DNA from: Tabrizicola sp.
GTDB taxonomy: Bacteria > Pseudomonadota > Alphaproteobacteria > Rhodobacterales > Rhodobacteraceae
Direction of reading: 5' to 3'
DNA length: 64,000 nt
Assembly: GCF_030373185.1 (NCBI RefSeq)
Contig: NZ_JAUCZH010000004.1
Coordinates: 434,001-498,000 of the forward strand
Shown here: positions 17,784-25,059 of the stretch, piece after piece
Layout of the letters: each line of letters starts with the position of its first letter
Numbering within the stretch: position 1 is the stretch's first letter
The notes under the pieces: generated by a model
What the model saw: the letters and a program-made list of their open reading frames with translations, nothing else
Databases searched by the model: none
Told to the model about the DNA's origin: nothing
Position numbers and translations under genes: made by a program

Positions 17784-17824
17784 GGCTTTCGTCCCGTGCT
17801 GCGATGGCCTGTTTGAAATGCCAT

Positions 17825-17840
17825 GAATCCTGTAGGATTC
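17825..17840. promoter_or_regulatory. Perfect palindrome between small gene and LysR gene
   Basis: GAATCCT-GT-AGGATTC is a perfect inverted repeat 38 bases before the LysR ATG and 41 bases before the divergent small ORF. This is the normal place for a LysR-type activator site that controls both genes. Confidence 0.55.
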
Positions 17841-17878
17841 CGAATCAGGAAAATCCTTGGGACGAAAGTTGAACTTGC

Positions 17879-18733
17879 ATGTCGCGTTGGCGTGATCTTC
17901 CGTCCCTGTCATCGCTGCGGGCTTTTGACGCGACCGCGCAGCACGGCAGCTTTGCCGAGGCCGGGCGGGCGCTGAACGTGACCCATGCGGCCGTGTCGCA
18001 GGCGGTGCGCGGGCTGGAGGCGGATCTGGGCGTCGCGCTGGTGCGACGCAATGGCCGGACGGTCGCGCTGACCGAAGCCGGACAGCGGCTGGCGAAAAGC
18101 CTGAGTGAAGGGTTCGGCACCATCGCCAGCGGGATCGAGGATCTGCGGCGACATGAGGACCGGCGCGTGTTGCGGGTGGCGACAACCGCCTTTATCGCGC
18201 AGGCGCTGATCCTGCCGCGCCTGCCGGAATTCTGGGCCATCCATCCCGGCATCGAAGTTGCGATGACGCCCGGATTCAAGACGGTCGATCTGCTGGCAGA
18301 GGGCTATGACCTGGCCATTCGTGGCTGGCGGACAGAGGGGCCGGGAATCGAGACAGAGCATCTTGCCCAGACGCGCTGGGTGGTGGCGGGGGCGCCGTCG
18401 CTGTTGGGGGACGGGCCGGTCGATGTGCGGAAACTGCCCTGGATCGTGCCGGACGAGGGGCTTCTGGACTGTCTTCGGCAAGCCGGAATCGAACTTGATC
18501 CGTTACTGAATGTGAGTGTCGGGAGCCCGTATCTGGAAATTTCGGCGGCAGTAGCGGGGTTGGGCCTGACCCTTGCCACGGAAGCCATCATCCGGGCCGA
18601 ACTGGTCTCGGGTCGGTTGCGCGAGGTTGACGTGTCCGGTTTTCCCGAGACGCATTATTTTGCCACGATGCCAAGCGGCCCGCGCCGCGCCGCGACCAGG
18701 GCTTTTGTGGACTGGGTCAGAACGCTGTTCTGA
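17879..18733 (+). CDS. GcvA-type LysR transcription regulator
   Basis: A 284-residue regulator. The N-terminal winged helix-turn-helix is LPSLSSLRAFDATAQHGSFA followed by ALNVTHAAVSQAVRGLE, the pattern of the GcvA/AmpR branch. The C-terminal effector domain starts near residue 95 (LRVATTAFIAQALILPRLPEF) and holds GYDLAIR and SPYLEISAAVAGLGL. The effector cannot be deduced. Divergent layout with the small ORF and the palindrome at 17825 suggest that it controls that gene and itself. Confidence 0.88.
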   Translation: MSRWRDLPSLSSLRAFDATAQHGSFAEAGRALNVTHAAVSQAVRGLEADLGVALVRRNGRTVALTEAGQRLAKSLSEGFGTIASGIEDLRRHEDRRVLRVATTAFIAQALILPRLPEFWAIHPGIEVAMTPGFKTVDLLAEGYDLAIRGWRTEGPGIETEHLAQTRWVVAGAPSLLGDGPVDVRKLPWIVPDEGLLDCLRQAGIELDPLLNVSVGSPYLEISAAVAGLGLTLATEAIIRAELVSGRLREVDVSGFPETHYFATMPSGPRRAATRAFVDWVRTLF

Positions 18734-18743
18734 GGCGGTAAGC

Positions 18744-19490
18744 TCAGGCGATGTCGCGCACCATGACCTGATTGCCATCCTTGCGCACCTCGAACCGCTG
18801 GGTCAGTCGCTTGACCAGATCCGAGAGCCTTGCGCTGCCGTAGGTGCGGGCGTCAAAGTCGGGGTCGGCGCGGACCATGTATTGCCCAAGCTGGCCCAGC
18901 GAATACCATTCGCCGTCAGGGTCGATGTTGGTCATTGCCTTGCGGATCAGGGGGATCGCCTCGGTCTCGGGGCGTTTCACGGGGGCGGGCGCGGGGTCTG
19001 CCCTGGCGGCGGCGGGCTTCGGTTCGCGGACAAGCTCGGGGGCTGCATCGCCGATGATATTCTCGATCAGGATGAAGCGGTTGCAGACCTTGCGGAGGCT
19101 CTCGGGGGTCTTGGCCTCGCCGATGCCCACGACTTCCAGCCCTTCCTCGCGGATGCGGCTGGCGAGGCGGGTGAAGTCGCTGTCGGAGGAAACCAGCACG
19201 AAGCCGTCGAACTTGCCCTGATGCAGGATGTCCATCGCGTCGATGACAAGGCCGATGTCAGAGGCGTTCTTGCCCTTGGTGTTGGCCGATTGCTGGTGCA
19301 TCACAAGGCCCAGATCTCGGGCCTGGTTCTTCCAGCCGGCAAGCTGCTGGCTGGACCAGTCGCCATAGACGCGGCGGAGCGCCGGTTCGCCTATGGTGCT
19401 GATTTCCTTCAGGATCGCCTCGGCGTGCTTGGCCAGCACGTTGTCGGCGTCGATCAGGACGGCAAGAAGCTTCGCGCCATCGCGGGCCAT
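18744..19490 (-). CDS. NYN-domain protein with C-terminal LOTUS/OST-HTH domain
   Basis: A 248-residue protein. The NYN (PIN-like nuclease) domain covers about 1-145, with the acidic metal-site residues in LAVLIDADN, ASDIGLVIDAMD and VLVSSDSDF. After a Pro/Ala linker, the C-terminal part (EWYSLGQLGQYM, SARLSDLVKRL, RFEVRKDGNQVMVR) is an OST-HTH/LOTUS-type RNA-binding module. An RNase or RNA-binding role is expected. The ATG at 19490 overlaps the frmA stop (TGATG), so it is co-translated with formaldehyde dehydrogenase. Confidence 0.85.
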   Translation of the reverse strand: MARDGAKLLAVLIDADNVLAKHAEAILKEISTIGEPALRRVYGDWSSQQLAGWKNQARDLGLVMHQQSANTKGKNASDIGLVIDAMDILHQGKFDGFVLVSSDSDFTRLASRIREEGLEVVGIGEAKTPESLRKVCNRFILIENIIGDAAPELVREPKPAAARADPAPAPVKRPETEAIPLIRKAMTNIDPDGEWYSLGQLGQYMVRADPDFDARTYGSARLSDLVKRLTQRFEVRKDGNQVMVRDIA

Positions 19491-20620
19491 CAATAGACCA
19501 CGACGGCGCGGATCGACTTGCCTTCATGCATCAGGTCGAAGCCCTTGTTGATGTCTTCCAGCTTGAGGATATGGGTGATCATCGGGTCGATCTCGATCTT
19601 GCCGTCCATATACCAGTCGACGATCTTCGGCACGTCGGTCCGGCCGCGCGCGCCACCGAAGGCGGTGCCTTTCCAGATGCGGCCGGTGACCAGCTGGAAG
19701 GGGCGGGTCTCGATGACGGCGCCCGCGGGGGCCACGCCGATGATGATCGACTGGCCCCAACCGCGGTGGGTGCATTCCAGCGCGTCGCGCATCACCTTGA
19801 CGTTGCCGGTGCAGTCGAACGAGTAATCCGCGCCGCCGATCTTGTCGAAGGGGGTCTTGGTGAGGTCGACGATATGCTGGACCACGGACCCTTCGATTTC
19901 CTTGGGGTTGACGAAATGGGTCATGCCGAAGCGCATCCCCCATTCCTTCTTGTCGTTGTTGAGGTCAACGCCGATGATCATGTCGGCCCCGGCCATCTTC
20001 AGGCCCTGGATGACGTTGAGCCCGATGCCGCCAAGGCCGAAGACCACGGCCTTGGCCCCGATCTCCACTTGTGCGGTATTCAGCACCGCGCCGATCCCGG
20101 TGGTCACACCGCAGCCGATGTAGCAGATCTTGTCGAAGGGGGCGTCGTCGCGGACCTTGGCCAGCGCGATTTCCGGCATCACGGTGTGCTGGGCAAAGGT
20201 CGAGCAGCCCATGTAGTGATAGATCGGCGTGCCATCGAGCATCGAAAACCGGGTGGTGCCGTCGGGCATCAGGCCCTGGCCTTGCGTCGCGCGGATCGCG
20301 GTGCAGAGGTTGGTCTTGCGCGACAGGCAGGACGGGCATTCGCGACATTCCGGCGTGTAGAGCGGGATGACATGATCGCCCGGTTTCAGCGATTTGACGC
20401 CGGGGCCGCATTTGACCACAACGCCCGCGCCTTCATGGCCAAGGATCGCGGGAAAGATGCCTTCGGGGTCGGCGCCCGACAGGGTGAATTCGTCGGTGTG
20501 GCAGATGCCGGTGGCCTTGATTTCAACCAGAACCTCGCCCTCTTTGGGGTCATCAAGGTTCACTTCCATGATTTCAAGCGGTTTTCCGGCGGCGACGGCG
20601 ACGGCGGCACGGGTGCGCAT
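19490..20620 (-). CDS. frmA: S-(hydroxymethyl)glutathione dehydrogenase (class III ADH)
   Basis: A 376-residue zinc alcohol dehydrogenase that oxidises the glutathione-formaldehyde adduct, or reduces S-nitrosoglutathione. The catalytic zinc site is in ATGICHTDEFTLSG and GHEGAGVV, the structural zinc Cys set in CRECPSCLSRKTNLC, and the NAD fold at VFGLGGIGLNVIQG. Class III markers such as MGCSTFAQHTV and GGARGRTDVP are present. GGAGGA seven bases before the ATG at 20620 supports the start. It is divergent from two I78 lipoprotein genes. Confidence 0.95.
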   Translation of the reverse strand: MRTRAAVAVAAGKPLEIMEVNLDDPKEGEVLVEIKATGICHTDEFTLSGADPEGIFPAILGHEGAGVVVKCGPGVKSLKPGDHVIPLYTPECRECPSCLSRKTNLCTAIRATQGQGLMPDGTTRFSMLDGTPIYHYMGCSTFAQHTVMPEIALAKVRDDAPFDKICYIGCGVTTGIGAVLNTAQVEIGAKAVVFGLGGIGLNVIQGLKMAGADMIIGVDLNNDKKEWGMRFGMTHFVNPKEIEGSVVQHIVDLTKTPFDKIGGADYSFDCTGNVKVMRDALECTHRGWGQSIIIGVAPAGAVIETRPFQLVTGRIWKGTAFGGARGRTDVPKIVDWYMDGKIEIDPMITHILKLEDINKGFDLMHEGKSIRAVVVY

Positions 20621-20692
20621 ATGGTATTCCTCCCTTAGACTTTCGGCCAAGTTGTGCGAAACTTCGTGCAAACGCAACGCAGGAAACGACCG

Positions 20693-20965
20693 ATGAAACA
20701 CACTCTTGCCGCTCTTTTCTGCGCCTCGCTGCTGCTTTCGGCCTGTGTGGAGCCGGGAACCGACCCCGTTGCGAACGATGAATGTGGTGCGGCGGGGTAT
20801 CAGGATCTGGTTGGCAAGCCGGGGGTGATGCTGGACGGCATGCGGTTCAGTCAGGATGTGCGGGTGATCCGGCATGGCATGGCGATGACCATGGATTATC
20901 GCGCTGACCGGCTGAACTTCTGGCTGGACCGCCGCGACGTGATCGAGCGCGTGACCTGCGGATGA
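20693..20965 (+). CDS. I78-family peptidase-inhibitor lipoprotein (first of tandem pair)
   Basis: A 90-residue lipoprotein: lipobox LLLSACVEP, then a short I78-like domain with DECGAAGYQDLVGKPG, RVIRHG and DRLNFWLDRRDVIERVTCG. I78 proteins inhibit serine proteases through an exposed loop, and two Cys can form a disulfide. The ATG at 20693 follows AGGAAA. The stop overlaps the next start (ATGA). Confidence 0.78.
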   Translation: MKHTLAALFCASLLLSACVEPGTDPVANDECGAAGYQDLVGKPGVMLDGMRFSQDVRVIRHGMAMTMDYRADRLNFWLDRRDVIERVTCG

Positions 20966-21219
20966 GGTGGCTGGCGCTGGCCTTTGTGGTGGGTCTTGCG
21001 GGCTGTGTCTCCGGGCCGGTGGTGCCGGATTGCCGTGATCGGGCGCTTCAATCGCTTGTGGGTCAGCCGCTTGCCGCCTTGGAGGCGCGGGTGCCACGGG
21101 ACAGTTTCAAGGTCGACCGGCCCTTGCCTGACGGGACGGTCACGCTGGAAGATTTCCCTGACCGGCTGCGGGTGACCGTGGATGAGGCCGATATCATTCT
21201 TGGTCTGGGCTGCGGATAG
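20962..21219 (+). CDS. I78-family lipoprotein (second of tandem pair)
   Basis: An 85-residue lipoprotein with lipobox GLAGCVSG and an I78-like domain: DCRDRALQSLVGQPLAAL, RVPRDSFKV and DFPDRLRVTVDEADIILGLGCG. It is diverged from its upstream neighbour but shares the Cys pair and the xDRLxxxxD core, consistent with duplication. Overlap with the upstream gene indicates coupled translation. Confidence 0.75.
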   Translation: MRWLALAFVVGLAGCVSGPVVPDCRDRALQSLVGQPLAALEARVPRDSFKVDRPLPDGTVTLEDFPDRLRVTVDEADIILGLGCG

Positions 21220-21220
21220 C

Positions 21221-21250
21221 AAAGGCCCCGGCCGACTGGCCGGGGCCTTT
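21221..21250. terminator. Bidirectional intrinsic terminator
   Basis: A 13-bp perfect stem AAAGGCCCCGGCC / GGCCGGGGCCTTT with a GACT loop lies between converging I78 and cytochrome c' genes. The AAA/TTT ends give short T-runs in both directions. Confidence 0.8.
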
Positions 21251-21270
21251 GTCCCGCTCATGGCAGGGAT

Positions 21271-21711
21271 TTACTTCATTACCCGGAAAGTGGTGTGGCA
21301 GTCCTTGCAGGCACCACCGATGGCCCCCATGCCCGCGCCGATTGTTTCGGCCGAGGCGACGTCGACCGTCCCCGCCGCGTCGCCAAGCGCCTTTGCTTTC
21401 AAGAGAAAATCTTCCCAGTTCGCCCAGATCTCGGCCTTGGATTCGCTGGCCGGGTCGGCGCCGCCCTGTTCCATGAAGGTGGCCTCGATCTTGGCCGAAG
21501 CCTCGATCAGGGCAGCCTTGGCCCCTTCGGCCTTGGCGGCGTCAAAGGCTTCCTTGCCGCTGGCCATGTTGCCAAGAATGCCGGTATTCATGCCGACCAT
21601 CTTCATCAGGTCCGACCGGGCGATCGCGTTCGGATCAGTCGGGTCTTCCTGGGCAAAGGCGGCACCGGCGGCCAGAATGGCCCCGATCGTGAAGGCTTTG
21701 ATCAATTTCAT
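21271..21711 (-). CDS. Cytochrome c'
   Basis: A 146-residue periplasmic haem protein. The signal peptide ends at AAFAQED, the fold is all-helical, and the haem motif CKDCH is near the C-terminus (C135, C138, H139), which is the position that distinguishes cytochrome c' from ordinary cytochrome c. Family roles are binding of NO and protection from nitrosative stress. The ATG at 21711 begins at the signal peptide. It shares a divergent intergenic region with imuB. Proximity to frmA, which can reduce S-nitrosoglutathione, is suggestive. Confidence 0.88.
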   Translation of the reverse strand: MKLIKAFTIGAILAAGAAFAQEDPTDPNAIARSDLMKMVGMNTGILGNMASGKEAFDAAKAEGAKAALIEASAKIEATFMEQGGADPASESKAEIWANWEDFLLKAKALGDAAGTVDVASAETIGAGMGAIGGACKDCHTTFRVMK

Positions 21712-21872
21712 TCTTCTGGCTCCATGTTGGATAATGCGGGCCACTATAGGCGCGGCAATCTGTCCCGGAAGCGGGTTTGTGCAGGTGCGGCGCCGTCTCA
21801 CGCGATTGTCATCCGGGGTATCCTTCGGTGGCCGGGGGGACTCGACTTCGGGCCAGTTGACTGGCATGACGT

Positions 21873-21887
21873 GAACAATTAGTGAAC
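21873..21887 (+). promoter_or_regulatory. LexA (SOS) box, alphaproteobacterial type
   Basis: GAAC-AATTAGT-GAAC exactly matches the GAAC-N7-GAAC direct repeat (GTTC-N7-GTTC on the other strand) recognised by LexA in alphaproteobacteria. It ends 14 bases before the imuB start codon. Confidence 0.85.
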
Positions 21888-21901
21888 ATTTGGGCGGCGG
21901 C

Positions 21902-23602
21902 ATGGCGGCACGACGCATTCTTTCGCTTTGGTTTCCCCGGCTGGCGGTGGAGCGTGTACAGCGCTTGCGGCGCGATGTGCTGCCCTTGCCGCTTGCCGTG
22001 GTGGCCGAGGTTGGCGGGGCGCAGATCCTGACCTCGGTCTCGGTGGAGGCGGCGGCGGCGGGTTTGTCCGAAGGGCAGGGTTTGCGCGATGCGACGGCGA
22101 TCTGCCCGAACCTGCTGACGGTGCCGGCCGACCCGCTGAACGAGGCGCGGTTTCTGGCCAGCTTGCGGCGCTGGGTCGGGCAGTTTTCGCCTTGGGTGGC
22201 CGAAGAAGCCCCGGCCGGGCTTTTGGTGGATCTCAGCGGGACGGCCCATCTTTTCGGCGGCGAAGAGGCGGTTCTGGCGCGGGTGGCCGAAGATTGCGCC
22301 GAACTGGGCCTGACGGTGCGGGCGGGGATCGCCGATACGCCGGGTGCGGCCTGGGCGCTGGCGCGCTATGCTCGGCTGGGGGCGGCACCCTTGACGGCAG
22401 CAAGGCGGTCTGGCGACGCCATCGAACAAGAGGCGCGGGCCACAAGGTCACGCGCGGCCAAGCGGCGGGGCTGGGAACGCGGCGGGGCCGCGCCGCGCCC
22501 GATGGTGGCCAAGGGGGCGGAACTGGCGGTGATCTCGCCCCCCGGTGGCGCGCGCGCGGCGCTGGAAGACCTGCCGCTGGCGGCGCTGCGGCTGGAGGCC
22601 GGGACAGTTGATCGGTTGCTGCGGCTGGGTCTGCGGCAGGTGTCGGATCTGATTGCGCTGCCGCGTGCCGCCCTTGCGCGGCGCTTCGGGCTGGAAACGC
22701 TGCGTCGGCTGGATCAGGCGCTGGGGATGGAGCCGGAACCCGTCAGCCCCGCGCGCCCGCCGATGCATTTTGCGGTGCGGCTGACCTTTCCCGACCCGAT
22801 CGGACTGCGCGCGGATGTGGAGGCGGGGTTGGACCGGCTTTTGCCGCCCCTGTGCGCCAAGCTCAAGGCCCGGGGGCGGGGGGTGCGGCGGCTGGCCTTG
22901 CAGGCGTTCCGGTCCGATGGCGGGGTGGCCTCGGTCGAGGTGGGGCTGGCGCGCGCCGCTGACAGTCCGGACCGGATCCGGCCGCTGTTGCACCTGAAGC
23001 TGGATCAGATCGACGCGGGCTTCGGGATCGATTGTCTGCGGCTGGAGGCGCTGGCGACCGAGGCGATGACGGCGGTGCAGCACCGGGGCCATATCGAGGC
23101 TGCGGCAAGTGCTATGGCGCGGGAAACGTCGGGGGGGGCGTCTGGGTCGGTGGGCAATCCGCATGCGCTGGATGACCTGATCGGGCGGCTTTGCGCGCGG
23201 TTGGGGGATACGGCGGTGACGCGGCTTCATCCGGCGGACAGCCATGTGCCGGCGCGGTCCTCGCAGGTGTTGATGGCCGCGTGGAGCCAGCCACATGACG
23301 GCCCATGGCCCGCACCATCGGCGCCGCGCCCGCTTTTGCTGTTCCGCCCCGAACCGGTAGATGCCCCCGCCCTGCGCGAGCCGCCCGCCCGGTTCCGCTG
23401 GCGGCGACGTGAGTTTGCGCTGCGTATGGCGGTCGGACCCGAGCGACTGCAACCGGAGTGGTGGCTGGAAGACCCCGACTGGCGCGGCGGGATGCGCGAC
23501 TATTGGCGGATCGAGGTCGAGGGCGGCGCGCGGCTGTGGTTGTTCTTCGGTCAGGGCGGGGCGGTGACGGATGGCTGGTATTGCGAGGGCGTCTTTACCT
23601 GA
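21902..23602 (+). CDS. imuB: ImuB, Y-family polymerase-like mutasome protein
   Basis: A 566-residue member of the ImuB branch of Y-family polymerases. It opens with RRILSLWFPRLAVERVQR and shows the catalytic-like segments LTSVSVEAAAAGLSEGQGLRDA and GLLVDLSGTAHLFGGE, then the helix-hairpin-helix DLPLAALRL and the little-finger region. ImuB acts with ImuA and DnaE2 in damage-induced mutagenesis as a beta-clamp-binding adaptor that is usually inactive as a polymerase. Neither imuA nor dnaE2 is adjacent here, unlike the common imuA-imuB-dnaE2 operon. The ATG at 21902 follows GGGCGGCGG, and the LexA box at 21873 explains regulation. Confidence 0.9.
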   Translation: MAARRILSLWFPRLAVERVQRLRRDVLPLPLAVVAEVGGAQILTSVSVEAAAAGLSEGQGLRDATAICPNLLTVPADPLNEARFLASLRRWVGQFSPWVAEEAPAGLLVDLSGTAHLFGGEEAVLARVAEDCAELGLTVRAGIADTPGAAWALARYARLGAAPLTAARRSGDAIEQEARATRSRAAKRRGWERGGAAPRPMVAKGAELAVISPPGGARAALEDLPLAALRLEAGTVDRLLRLGLRQVSDLIALPRAALARRFGLETLRRLDQALGMEPEPVSPARPPMHFAVRLTFPDPIGLRADVEAGLDRLLPPLCAKLKARGRGVRRLALQAFRSDGGVASVEVGLARAADSPDRIRPLLHLKLDQIDAGFGIDCLRLEALATEAMTAVQHRGHIEAAASAMARETSGGASGSVGNPHALDDLIGRLCARLGDTAVTRLHPADSHVPARSSQVLMAAWSQPHDGPWPAPSAPRPLLLFRPEPVDAPALREPPARFRWRRREFALRMAVGPERLQPEWWLEDPDWRGGMRDYWRIEVEGGARLWLFFGQGGAVTDGWYCEGVFT

Positions 23603-23690
23603 ACCGCTGCCCGGTTGCCGGGGCTGCGATGCTGGGCTTGCGATGCCTGTCTGTCCGTGGGAACCATTCGGGGGAACCGAAAAGGCCGCA

Positions 23691-24935
23691 ATGAAGTCCA
23701 GAACCCGCATCTCGATCCAGCAGACCCAGCGGCTGAAGCTGACGATGGGGCTTCAGGCATCGATCCGCATTCTGCGCAGCGATGCGCAGGGGCTTTCGCG
23801 CTATCTGGAGGAACAGGCGGCGGAAAACCCGCAACTGGTGCTGACCCGGCCGCAAGGGCAGGATTGGCTGCCGCGCTGGAAATCGGTGCTGGGGGCGTCG
23901 GGTGATGTGCCAGAGCAGGCGGCGGCGGGTGCAAGCCTGATGGCGCATGTCTTTGGCCTGATCTCTGGCTTGCGTCTGCCCGCCCCAGAGGCGCGCATCG
24001 CCGAGGCGTTGGCCGAGGCGCTGGAGCCTTCGGGCTGGCTTGGCCGTCCGCTGCCTTGGATCGCGACAGAGACCGGCGCGCGGCTGGCCGAGGTAGAGGC
24101 GGTTCTGCACCGCTTGCAGGCAGAAGCCGACCCGCCCGGTCTTTTCGCGCGCAATCTGGCGGACTGTCTGCGCCTGCAGGCGGCGGACGCGGGTGAACTT
24201 GATGCGGCGATGGTCGCCGTTCTGGATCGGCTGGATCTGGTGGCGCGCGGCGAGGCCGACCGGATCGCGCGTGAGGCGGGCCTGCCCGAACCCGATATCC
24301 GCGCCCGGATCCGGGCCTTGCGCGGTTATGATCCGAAGCCCGGCAGCGGGTTCGAGCCCTATGTCGCCCCGATCCGCGAGCCGGATCTGGTGGCTGAAAA
24401 GGGGCCGTCGGGCTGGACGGTGTCGATCAACCGTTCGGCGCTGCCCTCGGTCACGTTGGCTGACAGCAAGGGCAAGGGCCGGGCCGAGGCGCGGGCGATC
24501 ATCCGCATGGTGGAAGGGCGCAACGTGACGCTTCTGTCGGTCGGTCAGGAAATCCTGCGGCGGCAGGTTGCGGCGCTGGACGACGGGATGGCCGGGCTGG
24601 TGCCGATGACGATGGCCGAGGTGGCCGAGGCGGTCGGTCTGCATGAAAGCACCGTCAGCCGGGTGGTCGCGGGAACGGCGGTGGACACCCCACGCGGAAC
24701 GTGGTGGCTGCGCGCGCTGTTCACCCGGTCCGCGCAAGACGGCGGCCCGGCGGCAGGGGCCTTGCGCGAACGGATGGCGCAGATGATTGCCGGCGAAGAC
24801 CCTGTCGCCCCCCTGTCGGATGCAGCACTTGCCGAAGCACTGTCCGATAGCGGCGCGCCGATTGCCCGGCGGACGGTCGCAAAATACCGCGCGATGCTGA
24901 AGCTGCCCCCTGCCGGGCGCAGAAGGCGGCGTTAG
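23691..24935 (+). CDS. rpoN: RNA polymerase sigma-54 factor
   Basis: A 414-residue sigma-54. Region I is the Gln/Leu-rich start (QQTQRLKLTMGLQASIRIL). The core-binding domain follows, then the helix-turn-helix VGLHESTVSRVVAGTAV, and the C-terminal RpoN box RRTVAKYRAML. It is shorter than the 477-residue E. coli protein, mainly because the acidic region II is nearly absent. None of the usual neighbours (lptB upstream, hpf and ptsN downstream) is present, so it is probably one of several rpoN copies, as known in Rhodobacter. It lies 88 bases behind imuB on the same strand. Confidence 0.92.
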   Translation: MKSRTRISIQQTQRLKLTMGLQASIRILRSDAQGLSRYLEEQAAENPQLVLTRPQGQDWLPRWKSVLGASGDVPEQAAAGASLMAHVFGLISGLRLPAPEARIAEALAEALEPSGWLGRPLPWIATETGARLAEVEAVLHRLQAEADPPGLFARNLADCLRLQAADAGELDAAMVAVLDRLDLVARGEADRIAREAGLPEPDIRARIRALRGYDPKPGSGFEPYVAPIREPDLVAEKGPSGWTVSINRSALPSVTLADSKGKGRAEARAIIRMVEGRNVTLLSVGQEILRRQVAALDDGMAGLVPMTMAEVAEAVGLHESTVSRVVAGTAVDTPRGTWWLRALFTRSAQDGGPAAGALRERMAQMIAGEDPVAPLSDAALAEALSDSGAPIARRTVAKYRAMLKLPPAGRRRRR

Positions 24936-25059
24936 GCAGCGACTTGATCGGGCGGGAGATGTCGTTTCCGGGGCTGACAGGGCGGGGCGGCTGCACTAGC
25001 TGGCAGGAAAGAGGCGCAGGACAGCAGGCGCCGGACACTGTGCAGGGACGAAACGCAGC

